NCBI RefSeq assembly: GCF_949987535.1 | Contig: NC_080075.1 | Location: forward strand, 39,182,269 to 39,246,268 | Source: Balaenoptera acutorostrata | Lineage: Eukaryota; Chordata; Mammalia; Artiodactyla; Balaenopteridae | DNA length: 64,000 nucleotides | Direction of reading: 5' to 3' | Shown here: positions 43,741 to 56,574 of the stretch, piece by piece | Numbering within the stretch: the stretch's first letter is position 1 | Layout of the letters: the number at the start of each line of letters is the position of its first letter | The notes under the pieces: generated by a model | Database searches by the model: none | What the model saw: only the letters and a program-made list of their open reading frames with translations | Told to the model about the DNA's origin: nothing | Made by a program: the position numbers and the translations under genes

Positions 43741-44454
43741 TAAATTTTAAAAGTGTCTGTTTAAAATATATATATAAGTAAATAAGAGTATATATAAGTA
43801 AATAAGAATACATACAAGTGGGATGCAAATATGCAAAAATGATGAAGGTGGCATCCACCACTGCCCTTTGTCACACCTCCTCCAAGGGCTGGGGAGGGTA
43901 GCCTAGCCCCATCCAGGCAGTGTGGTGTTTAGTGCAGAATTCTACTCTCAGGAGGAAAGTTGGCGTGCAAACTAGGAAACTCTACTGGAACCCTGTCATG
44001 TGGGTGTGGGAAATTTTGTTGGACGAGAGTGAGAGGAAGCTGCTGTCTGCAGCCTAGAACTTCCCAGCTCCCAGGATCTCGAGTCTAGGAGACAGGAACA
44101 CGAATCCTAAGATGCCACTAGTCAGTGCTCCTGTGCAGCCTGGCCTGACAAAGTGGGCTCAGCTGGGCAGGCCAGAACCTGAGAAGTAAAGCTATCAATA
44201 CCTGCAGCTAAGTGAGCTGAGGAAGGCAGGAACTGAGGAAGGTGTGTGCTGCTCATCTCACATCTTAAATTCCTGGACATTAGATTATGACACCAGTTAC
44301 AACATCTTCCTTTATCAGGATCAAACTCCAATATGTCAAGAATTATAAAACAGGTATGTGACAAATATTGTAAGGGACCTCCCTACCTCACCAGTTGATT
44401 TTCTAAGAAAGTGACAAAATATTCCTTCTTTACCCATACAATTCTTATAAAGGC
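43741..44454. other. Single-copy DNA, nothing recognised
   Basis: No recognised repeat apart from an AT-rich start. No exon could be supported. Confidence 0.5.
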
Positions 44455-44690
44455 AACACGTTGTAAAGCTTAAAAGCATTAGCTGTGGTGTCAAGTTGCC
44501 TGGGTTTGAATCCCAGCTCTGTCTCCAATTAGATGTGTAAGCTTGGCCTGGTTTCTTAAACTCTCCAAACCTTAGTTTCTTCTGCAAAATGTGGATGATT
44601 AAAAAAAAAACCCTCCCAGAGATAGATGATGGTGCTTCTGAAGGTGTTTGTTTTATGGTGCATTTAACACAGAGTAAGCACTCAGAGTTA
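44455..44690 (+). mobile_element. MIR SINE, nearly complete
   Basis: 'gcctgggtttgaatcccagc', 'tctgtctccaattagatgtg', 'cttagtttcttctgcaaaat', and 'agtaagcactcagag' give the MIR order from B-box to tail. The gtttgaatccc block is the old tRNA B-box. Confidence 0.82.
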
Positions 44691-44830
44691 CAGAGCTGGG
44701 AGGGGACTTAAAGATCATCGAAAACCTCTTACCTGCTGCACTCATAGAGCAAGGCCCAGAGACACTGGTGACCTACCCAACATCCCATAGCTCAGTTAGG
44801 GTGCAGACCTGCTTTTCAAAAATTGAAGTA
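44691..44830. mobile_element. Ancient MIR-like SINE scrap
   Basis: 'gagctgggaggggacttaaa', 'gatcatcgaaaacctctt', 'gcaaggcccagagac' and 'ggtgacctacccaac' resemble a widespread ancient SINE-type sequence. The family is not certain. Confidence 0.4.
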
Positions 44831-45734
44831 CTGTCATTTTTCATTTCAGTTTCCTTTCCTCCCTTGGTGGTTAGGATCATTTTCCTGGTACCTCCTCTTC
44901 TTATGCCAGGCTTAGAACAACTTGCACCATATTTTACTCTGATGTTGCATGCCTTCACTGTGACCCTGCATTCTTTTAGCACTCCTACATTGTGAAAACT
45001 GAACACCATCTGTCATTTGATCAGTGCACAACAGTCCCTTAAGAACTTAGTAAATGCTTTTTCTATGAAGCATCCTTTCCTTTTAAGCATAATGCAATGT
45101 TATAATTTAACTTTCAAGACCCACTCAGGAGAGAAGGGATGATAAAACAGGTCCATACATAAACATTCTCCCCCTGGGCAGCATGACTGTAAATATACCA
45201 GGATGTGCCCTTCTTGAGCTAACAACAAATTACCTAATGATCTTCCACTTCCAGGCGTTTAAGAGCCCTTCTCTCAGAAAGAAAAGATGGTGTGTTGGTT
45301 TCTACATCATCTCTTCATATAATGGGCATAAGCTGTTATTCCATAAAGATCATCTAGTCACACAGACGAATCCAGTTGGAAGTCTCCTTTTCCTTCGATT
45401 TTCTCCATGTCTATAGGGCAGAGTCATAAACTACAGCAGGTTTTACTAATAACAGCTCACCAGAAGGACACGCTATTTGGAAATTAGGTCACATCTTAGG
45501 GCTTTCTGCCAGACTCACACACAGGAATAGTAACATCATTGCCAGAAGTATCTTTGAACACAAAGCACAACGACAGATAATGTTGTTCTCCTGGGCGATG
45601 CTGAACGGCTAGATTCCTTACAGGGTCTCTTGGAGTAGAAGTTTCCTGACAAAAATAAAGGGGTTGAGGGGAATGCTTTCAAGGTCTGCCTTTCCAAAAT
45701 AGTCTACTCCTCTGTCCATTTTCTTATTATATTT
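44831..45734. other. Single-copy DNA, nothing recognised
   Basis: No feature recognised. Frames up to 78 codons are unremarkable. Confidence 0.5.
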
Positions 45735-45805
45735 ATATTCCCTGTGCCAAAAATGCCTGGCACGGAGTAGGGGATTAAAACGTGTGGAATAGAGGAATGA
45801 ACCAT
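45735..45805 (+). mobile_element. L2 LINE 3' tail fragment
   Basis: 'aaatgcctggcacggagtag', then 'ggattaaaac' and 'gaatagaggaatgaa' fit the L2 terminus. Confidence 0.55.
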
Positions 45806-46054
45806 CTATTTTCTTTCTCTTCCTCTGTTATCCCATCACCATATTGCTTCAGAGAAACAAATAAGGTCAGGCTTTCCCAGTGAAGAGCTCAGACTCTCCC
45901 TCTGGGTTCTGTTCCTGGTGTTTGTGGGACATTTGGTCAGGGTGACATGTCATCACGTGGCCCTTTGAGTGCTCAGCACACTGTCCTTGTCACACCACAT
46001 GTCCTTCCTACCTTGGAGAGGGATGAGTTTAAAATCCCACTCCAGGTAACCCTG

Positions 46055-46170
46055 GGAGCACGCTAGAACTGTAGAATCTCAGGTCTCACCCCAGAATCAG
46101 AATCTGAGCTTTAATGGGGTCCCCAGGAGACTCATGCACACATTCAACTTTGAAAAGCACGAGTATAAAG
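46055..46170 (+). mobile_element. MER5-type hAT fragment
   Basis: 'ctgtagaatctcaggtctca', 'cagaatcagaatctgagc', 'ggtccccaggagactcatg' and 'actttgaaaagcac' follow the MER5 order. Ends not well preserved. Confidence 0.65.
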
Positions 46171-48169
46171 CCTGCTTGAATGATGGATCCTCCAAATACT
46201 AACTGCCTGCTGGTCTCTTGAGATGTATAGCCTCAGAGTACATTTTGAGTAGACAGTTATTTTCAGAACGGAAAGAAAGACAAGGAGCCCGACAAGGAGC
46301 CCACCAGACTGCTGGTGCTTGCAAATTGACAGCAGTCGTTAGATACATGGCAATGGCAAGGGACGGAGCATCTGCTTCAGGGGACCAAGGCTCACAGTGG
46401 GCCCAGGCAAGCAAGCGCTATTCACTTCTGTACATCTCAGCCAGACTTTCAAACTATCCAGGGCCCCTTGCCATTTTTCGTCTGTGTGTTTCATAAAAAC
46501 TGTTGCCAAAGCATTTCAAAACTTAAAATTACAACTGAGTGCCTAGTTGTCTATTAAAAGAATAAAGCTCCTTGGGGGACACAAATTTCCATTCCAGAAG
46601 AAATCAATAGAAAATTTTAATCTGTCAGTGATAAATCATTGTATGTATTGATTTACATGGCTTTTAGGGCTCTTAGCAGCAACAGGGGAAAGGCTAATCT
46701 TTCTGGAATGTGTGCGCACTTGGAGCATAGCCCTAGGGAGCAGGGAGCTTGCCCGTTAGTCAGGAGTGTGTTATAAACAAATTATAGGCAAAAATTCCTT
46801 TAACATGATAGAATTCTCCGTTTCAGCTACTCTTTAGCATTTATAAGGCAGACAATACCAGGGATGGAACAAATGTTTAACAACCATCTGCTTTGCATGC
46901 ACAGTTGGACAGAGCCATTCACATGCAGCGTGGTGCTTTAGTCTTTCTTTTAAAATACTGCCAGCAGCATTGTTCATGAAACCCTCTCCTTCAGTGCAAA
47001 CTTGAAAAAAAACAACCCAAAAACGTGCCATACCACTATTCTACGGGTTCTGTTTTAAGAGACTGATACACAACTGCTAAATAATGGGAGAAAATACTGG
47101 AAACATCTATGATATACATTCCTTTGTAGATTGAATTTCACCTCCATATATTCATGGAGTTCCCACTACCCACGTGCTTCCCCCCACCCATCTCCACTGG
47201 TTAAAAGCCTACTTATTCCTCATAGAGTTCCTCTGTGTACCCTTCTCAGAGCTTACAAATTAGAGTTCTCTTTGCTTCCTTTGTATTCCCATAGGAAGTT
47301 AGGTGATCTTCTAGTACACCATGGAACTCTTTCTACCTTACATTAGAGTTATTTGACATGCTTTATCCATACTGCTACATTGTATGCTTCTTTAGAGCAT
47401 CTTATTAGATCTTATTAATCTTTGGGGCTTTCCATCTAGCACAAGCGTTGACCCATTGTATGTAGTCCTTAAGTAGATTTTGATTTGAACAAATGAGCGT
47501 TTATTGAGTTCTCATTATCCAGTGTCTCATAGACCAGTGTGACCACAGAGCAATCAATATGGAAAAGCAAATATTAGGGGAAAAGCAATGAGACTCCACT
47601 AGGTCTTAATTCTCTTTGTCAACCAGTCAACAAATATTTAACTAGCACCTATTGCGTACTTGGAAAGAGGAAATTATAAAACAAGGAGGAAGATGTTAAC
47701 AATCAGGTTATGAAGACAAAATTTTCAGGGCAAGTAAAAGGCAAAACTATGAAGCAGGCAGTTTTATCCATCATCTTTTCTACACCATCTGTCCCCCTCC
47801 CTATGATTTCCTACTGTCTTCAATTTCTCATCTCGTTTACTATGTCCCTGTACGTGCATCTAGTGTAATTCTTATCACTCCATATTATCTTTAAGTCAGG
47901 AAAGTAAGTTTGAGCCTGGGCCATAGTTGGCATTCAAGTATGTCTATTTCCCACCAATGACCCAAGGACCAGGCCTGAGTTCTTAGAGAAAGGAGCTGAG
48001 AGAGAATTTGAAGAAGGCTGTGATCACCAAGGACTTAGAAAGAGAAAGGGCATTAGGACCCAGAAAACAAAACGTAGCACCCAGTGAGGGGCAGGGCATT
48101 CTTCCCATTTCTGTGTGGAAGACAGCTGGGTAGCAGTGAAATGTGGAATGAAGGACTAACTCTGTTTTG
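46171..48169. other. Single-copy DNA with weak L2-like stretches
   Basis: Two weak L2-like stretches were noticed, at about 47380-47510 (plus orientation) and 47615-47660 ('caacaaatatttaactagca', reverse orientation). Neither is firm. The rest is unrecognised. Confidence 0.4.
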
Positions 48170-48310
48170 GCTTCGTTCATTCATTTTATGTTCATGTATG
48201 TCTTGAGCTGCTAGTAACCGTCTGGCACTGTTCTGGGCCCAAACAATACAATACTGAAGAAAATGGACAAAGCCCCTGCCTTCTTGGAGATCACTGCTGC
48301 TGTGATGACC
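48170..48310 (-). mobile_element. L2 LINE 3' end fragment, reverse strand
   Basis: 'cgttcattcattttatgttc', 'gtctggcactgttctgggcc', and 'caaagcccctgccttcttgg' match the reverse complement of the L2 3' end. Confidence 0.66.
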
Positions 48311-49923
48311 AGGAAGAACCATCTGCAGAAATTTATGTTCTTTTAAAATGTGCCCCCAGAAAGGAGGGCAACTGGCTGCGATTGAGAAGAAAATATGTCT
48401 CAGCCATTCTCCTGGCCCATTTTCCTCCTGTCTTTTAGCTCTGCATTTGCTTACTGGGTTAAACTTGCCTCTTCCTTTTTGAAGCAGGTCAGTCTGGAAA
48501 ACAATAAGAATTCTCTACTCTGAACTGTTTTACAGACACTGGCTGCCAGTCAGGCTACCTACTACAGAGATGTACCCCCTGTTAAATTGTTTTCTAGAAT
48601 TTTTTTGAAAACAATGTTAAAAGCTTTAAACTAGTATAACATAGTATCATTTTCCTTCACCATTAAAGAAAAGTTTTGAAAGTCAAAAACAAAAAAACCT
48701 AGGCACCTGGCATCTTTGAGGCTTGAAAGCAGCAGAGATCAACAGGGGAGACCTGAAATGGAAACACATAAGTGGTTAGTGTGGGAACCCATGTCAAAAG
48801 CCTGGCAGGAGGCTGTGTTCCCACATATGTAAGTGGGGCAAAGCTTGTGAAATTCGGGTTGTTTGTCTTGGAGGACCATATTTGTACTCATGGAGTGGTG
48901 AAGCCTGGACAAATTTGGGTTACATAGTAACTTATTTATTTATTTTCTCCCCTTTTAAACTATGAACACACTGATAATAGGGACTTTATCGCACAAGCAC
49001 CTAGAAGAGTTAAAGGTGCATATTCGGCGTAGCTTGGCGCCTAATAATTAGGAAAGGGAAAAAGAAAATACTCTATGATTGCAAATATTTAAGATGGATC
49101 TATTTTTTTGCAAATGGCAGGAATTCATTCAAAGCCAGACCTGATGACAGTGTGATAGATCTCCATCAACATCAGATATTAAAATAAAGTGGGGAGATTG
49201 GAGGAATTCCAAAGATGCTTTGAGAAATGGCGGCATTGCTGGAATATAACTTGTAGTTGCAACTGCATTTAACAAACTACATTGGATGTCTGAGCAGTGG
49301 TTATGTGTGCTGAAATCCTTTTGATAGTTTATAGTCACACCCCCTGTGTCAAGTGCTGAACTGTGTGTTATTGATCATAAGGCCTGCAGGAATTCAAAAA
49401 AGAGCTCATTATCAGGGAACGTTTTCATCTGCCAGTTTTTAAAGGAATCAGTATTACAATCTTGTCACTGGCATACTGAACTTAAGAAAGGAAGAATCAA
49501 AAAGAAGAAATAATATAAAACTGATCAGCATCTTAACCAAAAAAAAAAAAAAAAAAGGAGTAAAATCATTAAAGGAGTACCCAAAATGAAAATCTAAAAA
49601 GAACGGTGAAGATACTTTTGTTTATAAATAACAGAAATAAACTCTGGCTGGTTTAAGTAACAAAGAGGACTTCATAGAGAGATAATAGCAAAGTAATATT
49701 TAGCCAATTCACCCCAAGATGACCGTTGTACATGTTCGTGGTTGGTTGGTGTTTATGCTGTACCCTTTGTTAAATATTTTGGCCATCTGCTCTGGACACT
49801 GGAGATTCTCATAGACTCCAAGGGCCAGATGCAGCTGGCCCTCAGAAATGAACTAGAACCTGTGTATCATATATGGTAGTTTGGGCAACAAGTAACAGCA
49901 AACTGACTCAAACTGGCTTATAA
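48311..49923. other. Single-copy DNA, nothing recognised
   Basis: No firm feature. An A run lies at 49541-49557. The piece just before 49923 ('gactcaaactggcttataac') may belong to an old repeat that I cannot name. Confidence 0.45.
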
Positions 49924-50124
49924 CAGGGGTTGCCAAATGACAGCCTGCAGGTTGGTCACCAAGTGTTTTACTGGAACACATTCAGAGCCATTCATATATG
50001 TATTTCCTAAGGCTCATTTAGAGCTACAATGGCAGAGTAGATTCGTCGGGACAAAGACTTTATAGGCTGCAAATCTTAAACTTTTTACTATCTGGCCCTT
50101 TAAGAAAAACTTTGATGACCCGTG
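49924..50124. mobile_element. hAT-Charlie-like non-autonomous DNA transposon
   Basis: The ends mirror each other: 'caggggttgccaaat' at the left, and the complement of 'ctttgatgacccgtg' at the right. Internal text ('gttttactggaacac', 'gagctacaatggcagagta', 'ttactatctggcccttta') matches a common eutherian hAT-type element. The subfamily is not certain. No transposase sequence present. Confidence 0.6.
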
Positions 50125-50195
50125 ACTTCTATAATAGGTCATTTATTATCTAAATATATTTGATTCAGTCCAGGATGGGCTCAAAAATGCCATCA

Positions 50196-50548
50196 GGGAC
50201 TTCCCTGGTGGTCCAGTGGTAAAGAATCCACCTTCCAATGCAGGGGAGGCGGGTTTGATCCCTGGTTGGGGAACTAAGATCCCACATGCCACAGGGCAAC
50301 TAAGCCCGTGCACCACAACTACTGAGCTCTGGCGCCTCAACTAGAGCCCGAGTGCCTCAAACTACAGAGCCCATGCACCCTGGAGCCCGCGTGCCACAGC
50401 TAGAGAGAGAAAACCTGCACACCACAACTAGAGAGAAGCCCACGTGCCACAACAAAGAGCCCACGCTGCAACGAAAGATCCCGTGTGCCAGCAACTAAGA
50501 CCAGACGCAGCCCCAAACAATAAATAAATAAATAAATAAATAACTTTT
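50196..50548 (+). mobile_element. Older CHR-type SINE, plus strand
   Basis: The head 'ggacttccctggtggtccag' and a B-box-like 'gggtttgatccc' are followed by a body of repeated 'ccacaactagag' units and a (AAAT)n tail at 50517-50542. Flanks aaaatgccatca (50184-50195) and aaaatgctatca (50549-50560) match at 11 of 12. Loss of CpG in the head and B-box indicates a copy older than the other CHR elements here. Confidence 0.9.
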
Positions 50549-50560
50549 AAAATGCTATCA

Positions 50561-50996
50561 AAGGCTCACACTTTTTAGAATTCTTCATGCTGCCATTTTT
50601 GTGTTGCCCTCATCCCAGGATGGTCACCTTCATAGAGGCAAGAGAGCTGACAATGGCAATCAGGACTATGTGCTTCCTTGTTCATCTCCAGCAGGAAAAA
50701 GAGTAAATTGCCCCCCTAGACATGGAATATAAATTTTCAATCAGATTGGGCCAATATAAGAGGCATGCCCATCACTGGATCAATAGAGTTGCCAGGGGAT
50801 TGTCAGGCACATATTTTTTTCAGCGAATCTATAACCCCTTCTAAGGATGGGGGAGAGGGGGGTTCAGAACATCAGCATTGCTTAGAAAGGAGAAAGTGGA
50901 GAGTGGATGTTAAGTAAGCAAGTAGCAGTGCTGAGACAACCAGGCCTGAGAGGACTTTGGGGAACCTAGGAATCTTCTCTGCCTCCATCCCTAAAT
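50561..50996. other. Single-copy DNA, nothing recognised
   Basis: No feature recognised. Confidence 0.5.
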
Positions 50997-51010
50997 CTCT
51001 GCTTCTCTCT

Positions 51011-51374
51011 CTCTCTTTTTTTAAAAAATTAATTAATTAATTTTTAAATTTTTTGGCTGCGTTGGGTGTTCGTTGCTGCGCGCGGGCTTTCTCTAGTTGT
51101 GGCAAGCGGGGGCTACTCTTTGTTGTGGTGTGCAGGCTTCTCACTGCAGTGGCTTCTCTTGTTGTGGAGCACGGGCTCTAGGCGTGCAGGCTCAGTAGTT
51201 GAGGCATGTGGGCTCAGTAGTTGTGGCTCGCGGGCTCTAAAGCACAGGCTCAGTAGTTGTAGCACACGGGCTTGGTTGCTCCGAGGCGTGTGGGATCTTC
51301 CTGGACCAGGGCTCGAACCCATGTCCCCTGCACTGGCAGGTGGATTCTTAACCACTGAGCCACCAGGGAAGTCC
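51011..51374 (-). mobile_element. CHR SINE (older form), reverse strand
   Basis: The CHR form with repeated 'cagtagttg' units. Flanks ctctgcttctctct at 50997-51010 and 51375-51388 are a perfect 14-bp duplication. The plus-strand tail is AATTAATT-rich. Confidence 0.94.
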
Positions 51375-51388
51375 CTCTGCTTCTCTCT

Positions 51389-53587
51389 TTGACTCTGATT
51401 CATTGTTCTTTCTCATTGTAGCCTGTTTTCTTCTACTTCTCCCAACACCTGGTGGAAAACAAAGCTGCCAATAGCTCATGTATTTACTATTACAGTCTTA
51501 TAATCCAAAGAGACTAATCTCTTTTTCTCCTTTTTATTTTCAAGTTCCTGGGGAAAGCTTTTGATTGGCCCAGGCTGGGTCAGGGGCTCACCCTTCAGTC
51601 AAAGGTGAGGTCATGTTCTAGAGCTTGGAAACTCTCACTATAACTAAGTAGATGGTGGTAGAGAGAGGGTCAGTTCTGGAAAATGGTGTCAGGCAGATGA
51701 GCCAATAGGTGTCTGCTACAGTATGTTTATTTCTTCATGTCAGATTAAACAGTCCAGTATTTTCCATTATAGGTGATTGTGTACATGAGGATTAGTTTTC
51801 ATTTTGAAAAACGTAGACCCAAAAGAGCAGTCATTTAAACAGGATAGTGTATCTTTCTTTCATATAAAGCTGCAAAGGTAGGCAAGCTGGTATGACATTT
51901 CTGCCCACTCATCTGCTGTGTTGCCCTTGTCTTCATGAGCCAAGATGTCAGTGAGAGCTCCTGCTAGCGTGTCCACAATTGTAGCAGCAGGATGGAGGAC
52001 GGGACAAAGAAGGGGCAAGAGGTACATACCAACTGTCACTTAAGGAAAGTTCAGAAGTTGCCATATAAAACTTTCACCCAGTCCTTTGCAAAGGAAACTG
52101 GGAAATAGCCTTTTTTTTCCCTCTGAACAGCTACATGCCCAGCTAAAAAATCAGAGGTTCTATTACTGTGGAAGAAAGGAGAGCACATATTAAAGGACAA
52201 ATAGCATAGTGATCATAGTCTCTGTATAGTGATTATTCATTTTTAGAATACACAGGCTTTTAAGCTAAAAGGGTTTGTTTTCAACTCAGAAAGAAAAAAA
52301 AATAGTCCTCATTAAGAAGCATAAAGGAGAGTTTAATAATACAACTCATGTCTTGTACACCCATAATTGAAATTTAAATGCATTAAAATAACAGAAAAAT
52401 ATACAAAACACAGCCATTGTTTGCTTGTGCATGTATGACCTTTGACTAAAGGCAAAGCTGTGTCCTAGTGAAGAACTATCTCCCAGACTATGACAACCAG
52501 TTCATGTCACTTTAGACAAAATTCTGTGGAATTCTGTAACTGTTGTTACAGATTAGCATTCCTTAAATTCAGACTCAAACTTAGAAATATGAAATGCTGA
52601 AAAGCTATTATTTCAGCCCAGGAAGCTTCTCCCACTGGCTAAGCTATCAAGATGGAAATATCCAAAACGACCAGTTGTATTTCCTCAACTGAAAAACGGG
52701 TTCCCAGTTCTACTTGCTGTGATGATAGCTTGAGAAGGCTTCATCAGAAGATTTGTAACTTGCCTTTCAAATTATGATTGATGGATCTACCCTTTTCATA
52801 GCCAGTTTCCATGGAAAGGAGATTTCAAATCATATTTTCCATGCTGCCATGGTCTGTCCTTAATGGTGACTCTACAGGCCTGACTCAGTCCATTTAGATT
52901 TAGAAAAAAAATGAACAAAGCCTACATCTCTTGCCTGTGAATGAATGGGGAATAGAAAAAGGGATTTTTTTAGTACCTGAAAAGTTCCGGCAAAACCAAG
53001 CTTCACTGCAGAGGGTGTACCAGCATTCAGGGCAACACCCTTTCTGCAGTCAGGGAGTACAAGAGCATGTACTCAAGTATTATTTGGTGACAAGAATAGA
53101 ACATTATTCTGAGCAATAAAGTGTTATTCAAATTCTACCAAAGTACACAGATGCTGTAACATGGTAATTATTCTAAGAAAGAGTGTTTAATTTAGAAATT
53201 ACCTAACCTTTTTGGTTTATATTTTTGATGACATTTGTAATCTAAATTAGCAACAAACCTGCGTCTCTCAGGCTTTTACATCAAACACCAAACCTGATGC
53301 GCAATTTTATGTTAGGATCAGCAACCCATTTATTAGGGTTCAGTCTGTCTCAGAGATTTAAGGCCAGTCTAGGCCCAGGTAATCTGCAGATGAAGGGTGG
53401 AGAAACAAAGGAATTAGTGCCCTTATCGTCAAGCAAAGCAGAAGAGTGACCATGTCACCATTGGACTGGCATCCCCCCTGTGCTGCTTCTAGACCTCTGG
53501 GCAAAAGAGGAAGTCACAGAATGGCTGATGTTTGCCAAGTGTTGAGACTTTGGCCTCTCCCTGTGAACCAACAAAATACCCATAATG
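51389..53587. other. Single-copy DNA, nothing recognised
   Basis: Two kilobases with no recognised repeat or exon. AT-rich in places (52200-52440). Confidence 0.5.
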
Positions 53588-53645
53588 TAGCACAGGGCCT
53601 GGTACAGACAGATGCTTGAAAAATTATTGCTGAAAGAATGAATTA
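53588..53645 (+). mobile_element. L2/MIR-type 3' tail
   Basis: 'gcacagggcctggtacagac', then 'tgaaagaatgaattaat', is the shared L2/MIR tail. Confidence 0.5.
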
Positions 53646-54860
53646 ATAAGTGGGTTTGCAGAGGATCTAAAACTTAAGTACAACCAACATCAGACTGATT
53701 AGTTTATTGGCTCACAAATGATCATAATGCTTAGATGGAATTACAGGTAGTTTTTTTAATTGTCCAAACTTCCTATAATGTTATCATAGTCCTATAACTA
53801 TAGTATATTCCTCTAATGCTTTTAATTTTAAAAAACCAGTAATTTCAAGCCCTAGTGTTAAAAATTGAGTGATGAATTTTGATCTGTCCAAAGTTACTTT
53901 AAGTAATAGGACTGCCATTATAAATAACAGACAATTGCTTTTTTAAATATAAATCAATTATTTAATCCTAGTAACAGATTCTATCATATGCATAACACAG
54001 TTATAGCAAATCCACTTAAAGCTTCCCTGGAGTGGGGAAAAGGGCATGGGTGAAAACTAGAGAATAAAATAGCATATATTATTTTGGGCCTTCCATTGAG
54101 AAAGACTGTGAGATGAATGACCCTATTTTAACCTCTGTACCCACCATGTTGTCATTTACTAAGTACCCATCATGTCGTGGTTAGGCTTACCAGGAAACAC
54201 TCAAAAGCAACCTCAGAAATTTTGACATTAGTACATGTAGTCTACCTCATACTACTGAGAAAAGTACTTCTTGAAATGTCTCAAAAAGGGAAGTATTAAT
54301 ATAAACATGTAACAGCTATGGTGGCCATCAGACCTCGACCAATGGTGTCATTGCTTTTACCCACAAACCAACTTGCTGTCAGAATCCTTCCCACTTTCAT
54401 CTGAGAAAACAGGTCACATGAATTTTAAGGCCCCTCATAGTACCATGAACACTGTGAGGCCTGTCCAGATGGGAACTATGAATATTATCGTTCAAAGACA
54501 ATATAGAATAAATATTGAGGAGCTGTTTTGACCATGAGCCCTGATAAATTCTATCCTTCAGCTAAGTGCCTTTCTGATGTCTTCCCAGCAGTAACACCCA
54601 GGTTATTTGAGTATTTAAAAGGAGGCTTACCCAAAAAGAAAGGATAGAAGGACAAGATATTTTATCAAGTTCTTCAAAAGCAACAGTTGAAGTGAACAAA
54701 CTATTGTGGGTGCTTTTAATTTGTGACTTTGTGAAGTTATATGCTCATTTCTGTCATTAAGAAGTAAGAGATAAAAATCCCTTTTAAAATCACTGAACCC
54801 ACACAGATAGGGTCTTTACAGACTTTTCTCATACCTGTCATTTCTGTCTCTGAAGATTTG
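53646..54860. other. Single-copy AT-rich DNA
   Basis: No repeat family recognised. No frame above about 60 codons. Confidence 0.5.
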
Positions 54861-56367
54861 AATTTTCATTCATTTAAAAATATTTACTGATTTCCTACCA
54901 GGCGGCTAACACTGATCTGGTGCTTAGAATACATCAGTGAACAAAATAAACAGATCCCTGTCCTAATGGAGACTACATTATAGGTGGGAAGCAGAAAATA
55001 AACCATAAATACAGTAAGTGATTTCAATAGACATTAGAAGGGATAAATGTTATGGAAAATGGAAATAGTAAACCAGGGTAAGATGATCAAGAGTGCTAGG
55101 TGTGAAGAGGGAAGGAAAGTTCAGTTGAAATAGGTGGCGGGGTTGCCCCATTGAGAAGGTGAAAACCTAGGGAACATGTGAAGAAGGTGAGGGGGCGGGC
55201 CATGTGGATATCTGGGTAAAGCTTTAAAGGCCAAAGGTCTGAGGTGTTTGAGGAACAACAAGGAGACCAGCACGGCTGGAGGGGAATGAGTGAAGGTGAA
55301 GTTAGCAGCAGTCGAGGCCAGAAAGGTGATGGGGAAGCAGGTCATCTGGGTTGCATAAGCCTTTGAGGGGACTTGTATTACTCTGAGTGAAACAGGACAA
55401 CATTGTGAGGTTTCTGAGCAGAAGAGTAGCATGATCTGACTTTATTTTTGAAGTATCTCTCTGACTGAATTCTTGAGACTAGGCTGTAGTAGAAACGAGG
55501 GGCAAGGGTTAGAAGCAGGGCGACTTGTTAAGAAGTGATGGCAATTATCCAAGAGAGAGATGACAGTGGCTCAGACCAGGCTAGGAGAGGTGGAGGTGGT
55601 GAAAAGTGGTTGGATTCCATATATACTTTGAAGGAGGAGCCAGCAAGACTTGGATGTGAGAAAAAAGACAAAAGAAGAGTCAGGGATGACTGTAAGGTTT
55701 TTGTTCGAAACTAATTAAGGATAGAGTCGCCATCCACTGGGGAGGTGTAGACTGTGGATGGGGCAGGCTTTAAAAGGAAGAATGGGAGTTTGAGTCTGGA
55801 CTCGTTAAGTCTGAGATGTCAAGTCGGCAGTTGCATAAACGTCTGGAGTTCAGAAGAGGAGTCTGGGCTGGAGATACACTTTTGGCAGCATGTAGTTGAT
55901 ATTTAAGGCCATGAAACTGGGTGAGATCACCAAGGGAGGGAGTAAGGAAGAGAAGAGGCCTAAGAAGAAGACCCTGCAGCTCTCCAGGGTTATAAGGTCA
56001 GGGAGGAGAGGAGGGACCAGCAAAGGAGACTGAGAAGGAATGCCCAGTGAGGAGGAAGAAACCCAAGAGAGGGTGTGTCCTGGAAGCAAAGTGAAGAAAC
56101 TGTTCCAGATTAGAGGGAGAAACCAGCTATGTCAAATGCTACTGACACACGCCTACGATGAGGCCTGAGAACTGACAGATGGACCTAGAAAAGTACAGTC
56201 ATTGGCATCTCTGAAAAGAGCAGTTTCGATGAAGCATTCAGGGGAGACACATGTTTGGAGCAAGTTTTAAGAGGTGATAAGAAGAAAGACATTAGAGGCA
56301 GCAAATATAGATAACTGGTTAAAAAACTTTTGCTTAAAAGAGTACAAAGAAATGGAACTATGGCCCT
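54861..56367 (-). mobile_element. Long L2 LINE copy, reverse strand, 1.5 kb
   Basis: The plus strand starts with 'attttcattcatttaaaaat' and 'cagatccctgtcctaatgga' (complement of the L2 3' end). It runs through blocks such as 'gagtagcatgatctgac', 'gtggttggattccatatata' and 'gatcaccaagggagg' to 'gcagtttcgatgaagc'. It covers the 3' UTR and a large part of the L2 reverse transcriptase. A reverse-strand frame at 55850-56089 is a shifted remnant of that coding region. L2 has long been inactive in eutherians. An undisturbed copy of this length is notable but not rare. Confidence 0.82.
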
Positions 56368-56574
56368 CATTTTTCTTAACTGTTTATTCATGTATTAACA
56401 TGAAAAATTAATAATTTCCAAATTAATGCCCTATTTTCTTTCAAGCAGGCAAACATGTCCTAAACATGGTTATTTACTATGGAGCTATTTAATGAACTAT
56501 TAATATTACTCTCGGTATAAGGTCATTTCAGAGATTATAAAATAATTTCCGCTATAAAAGACCCTTGATGCGTA

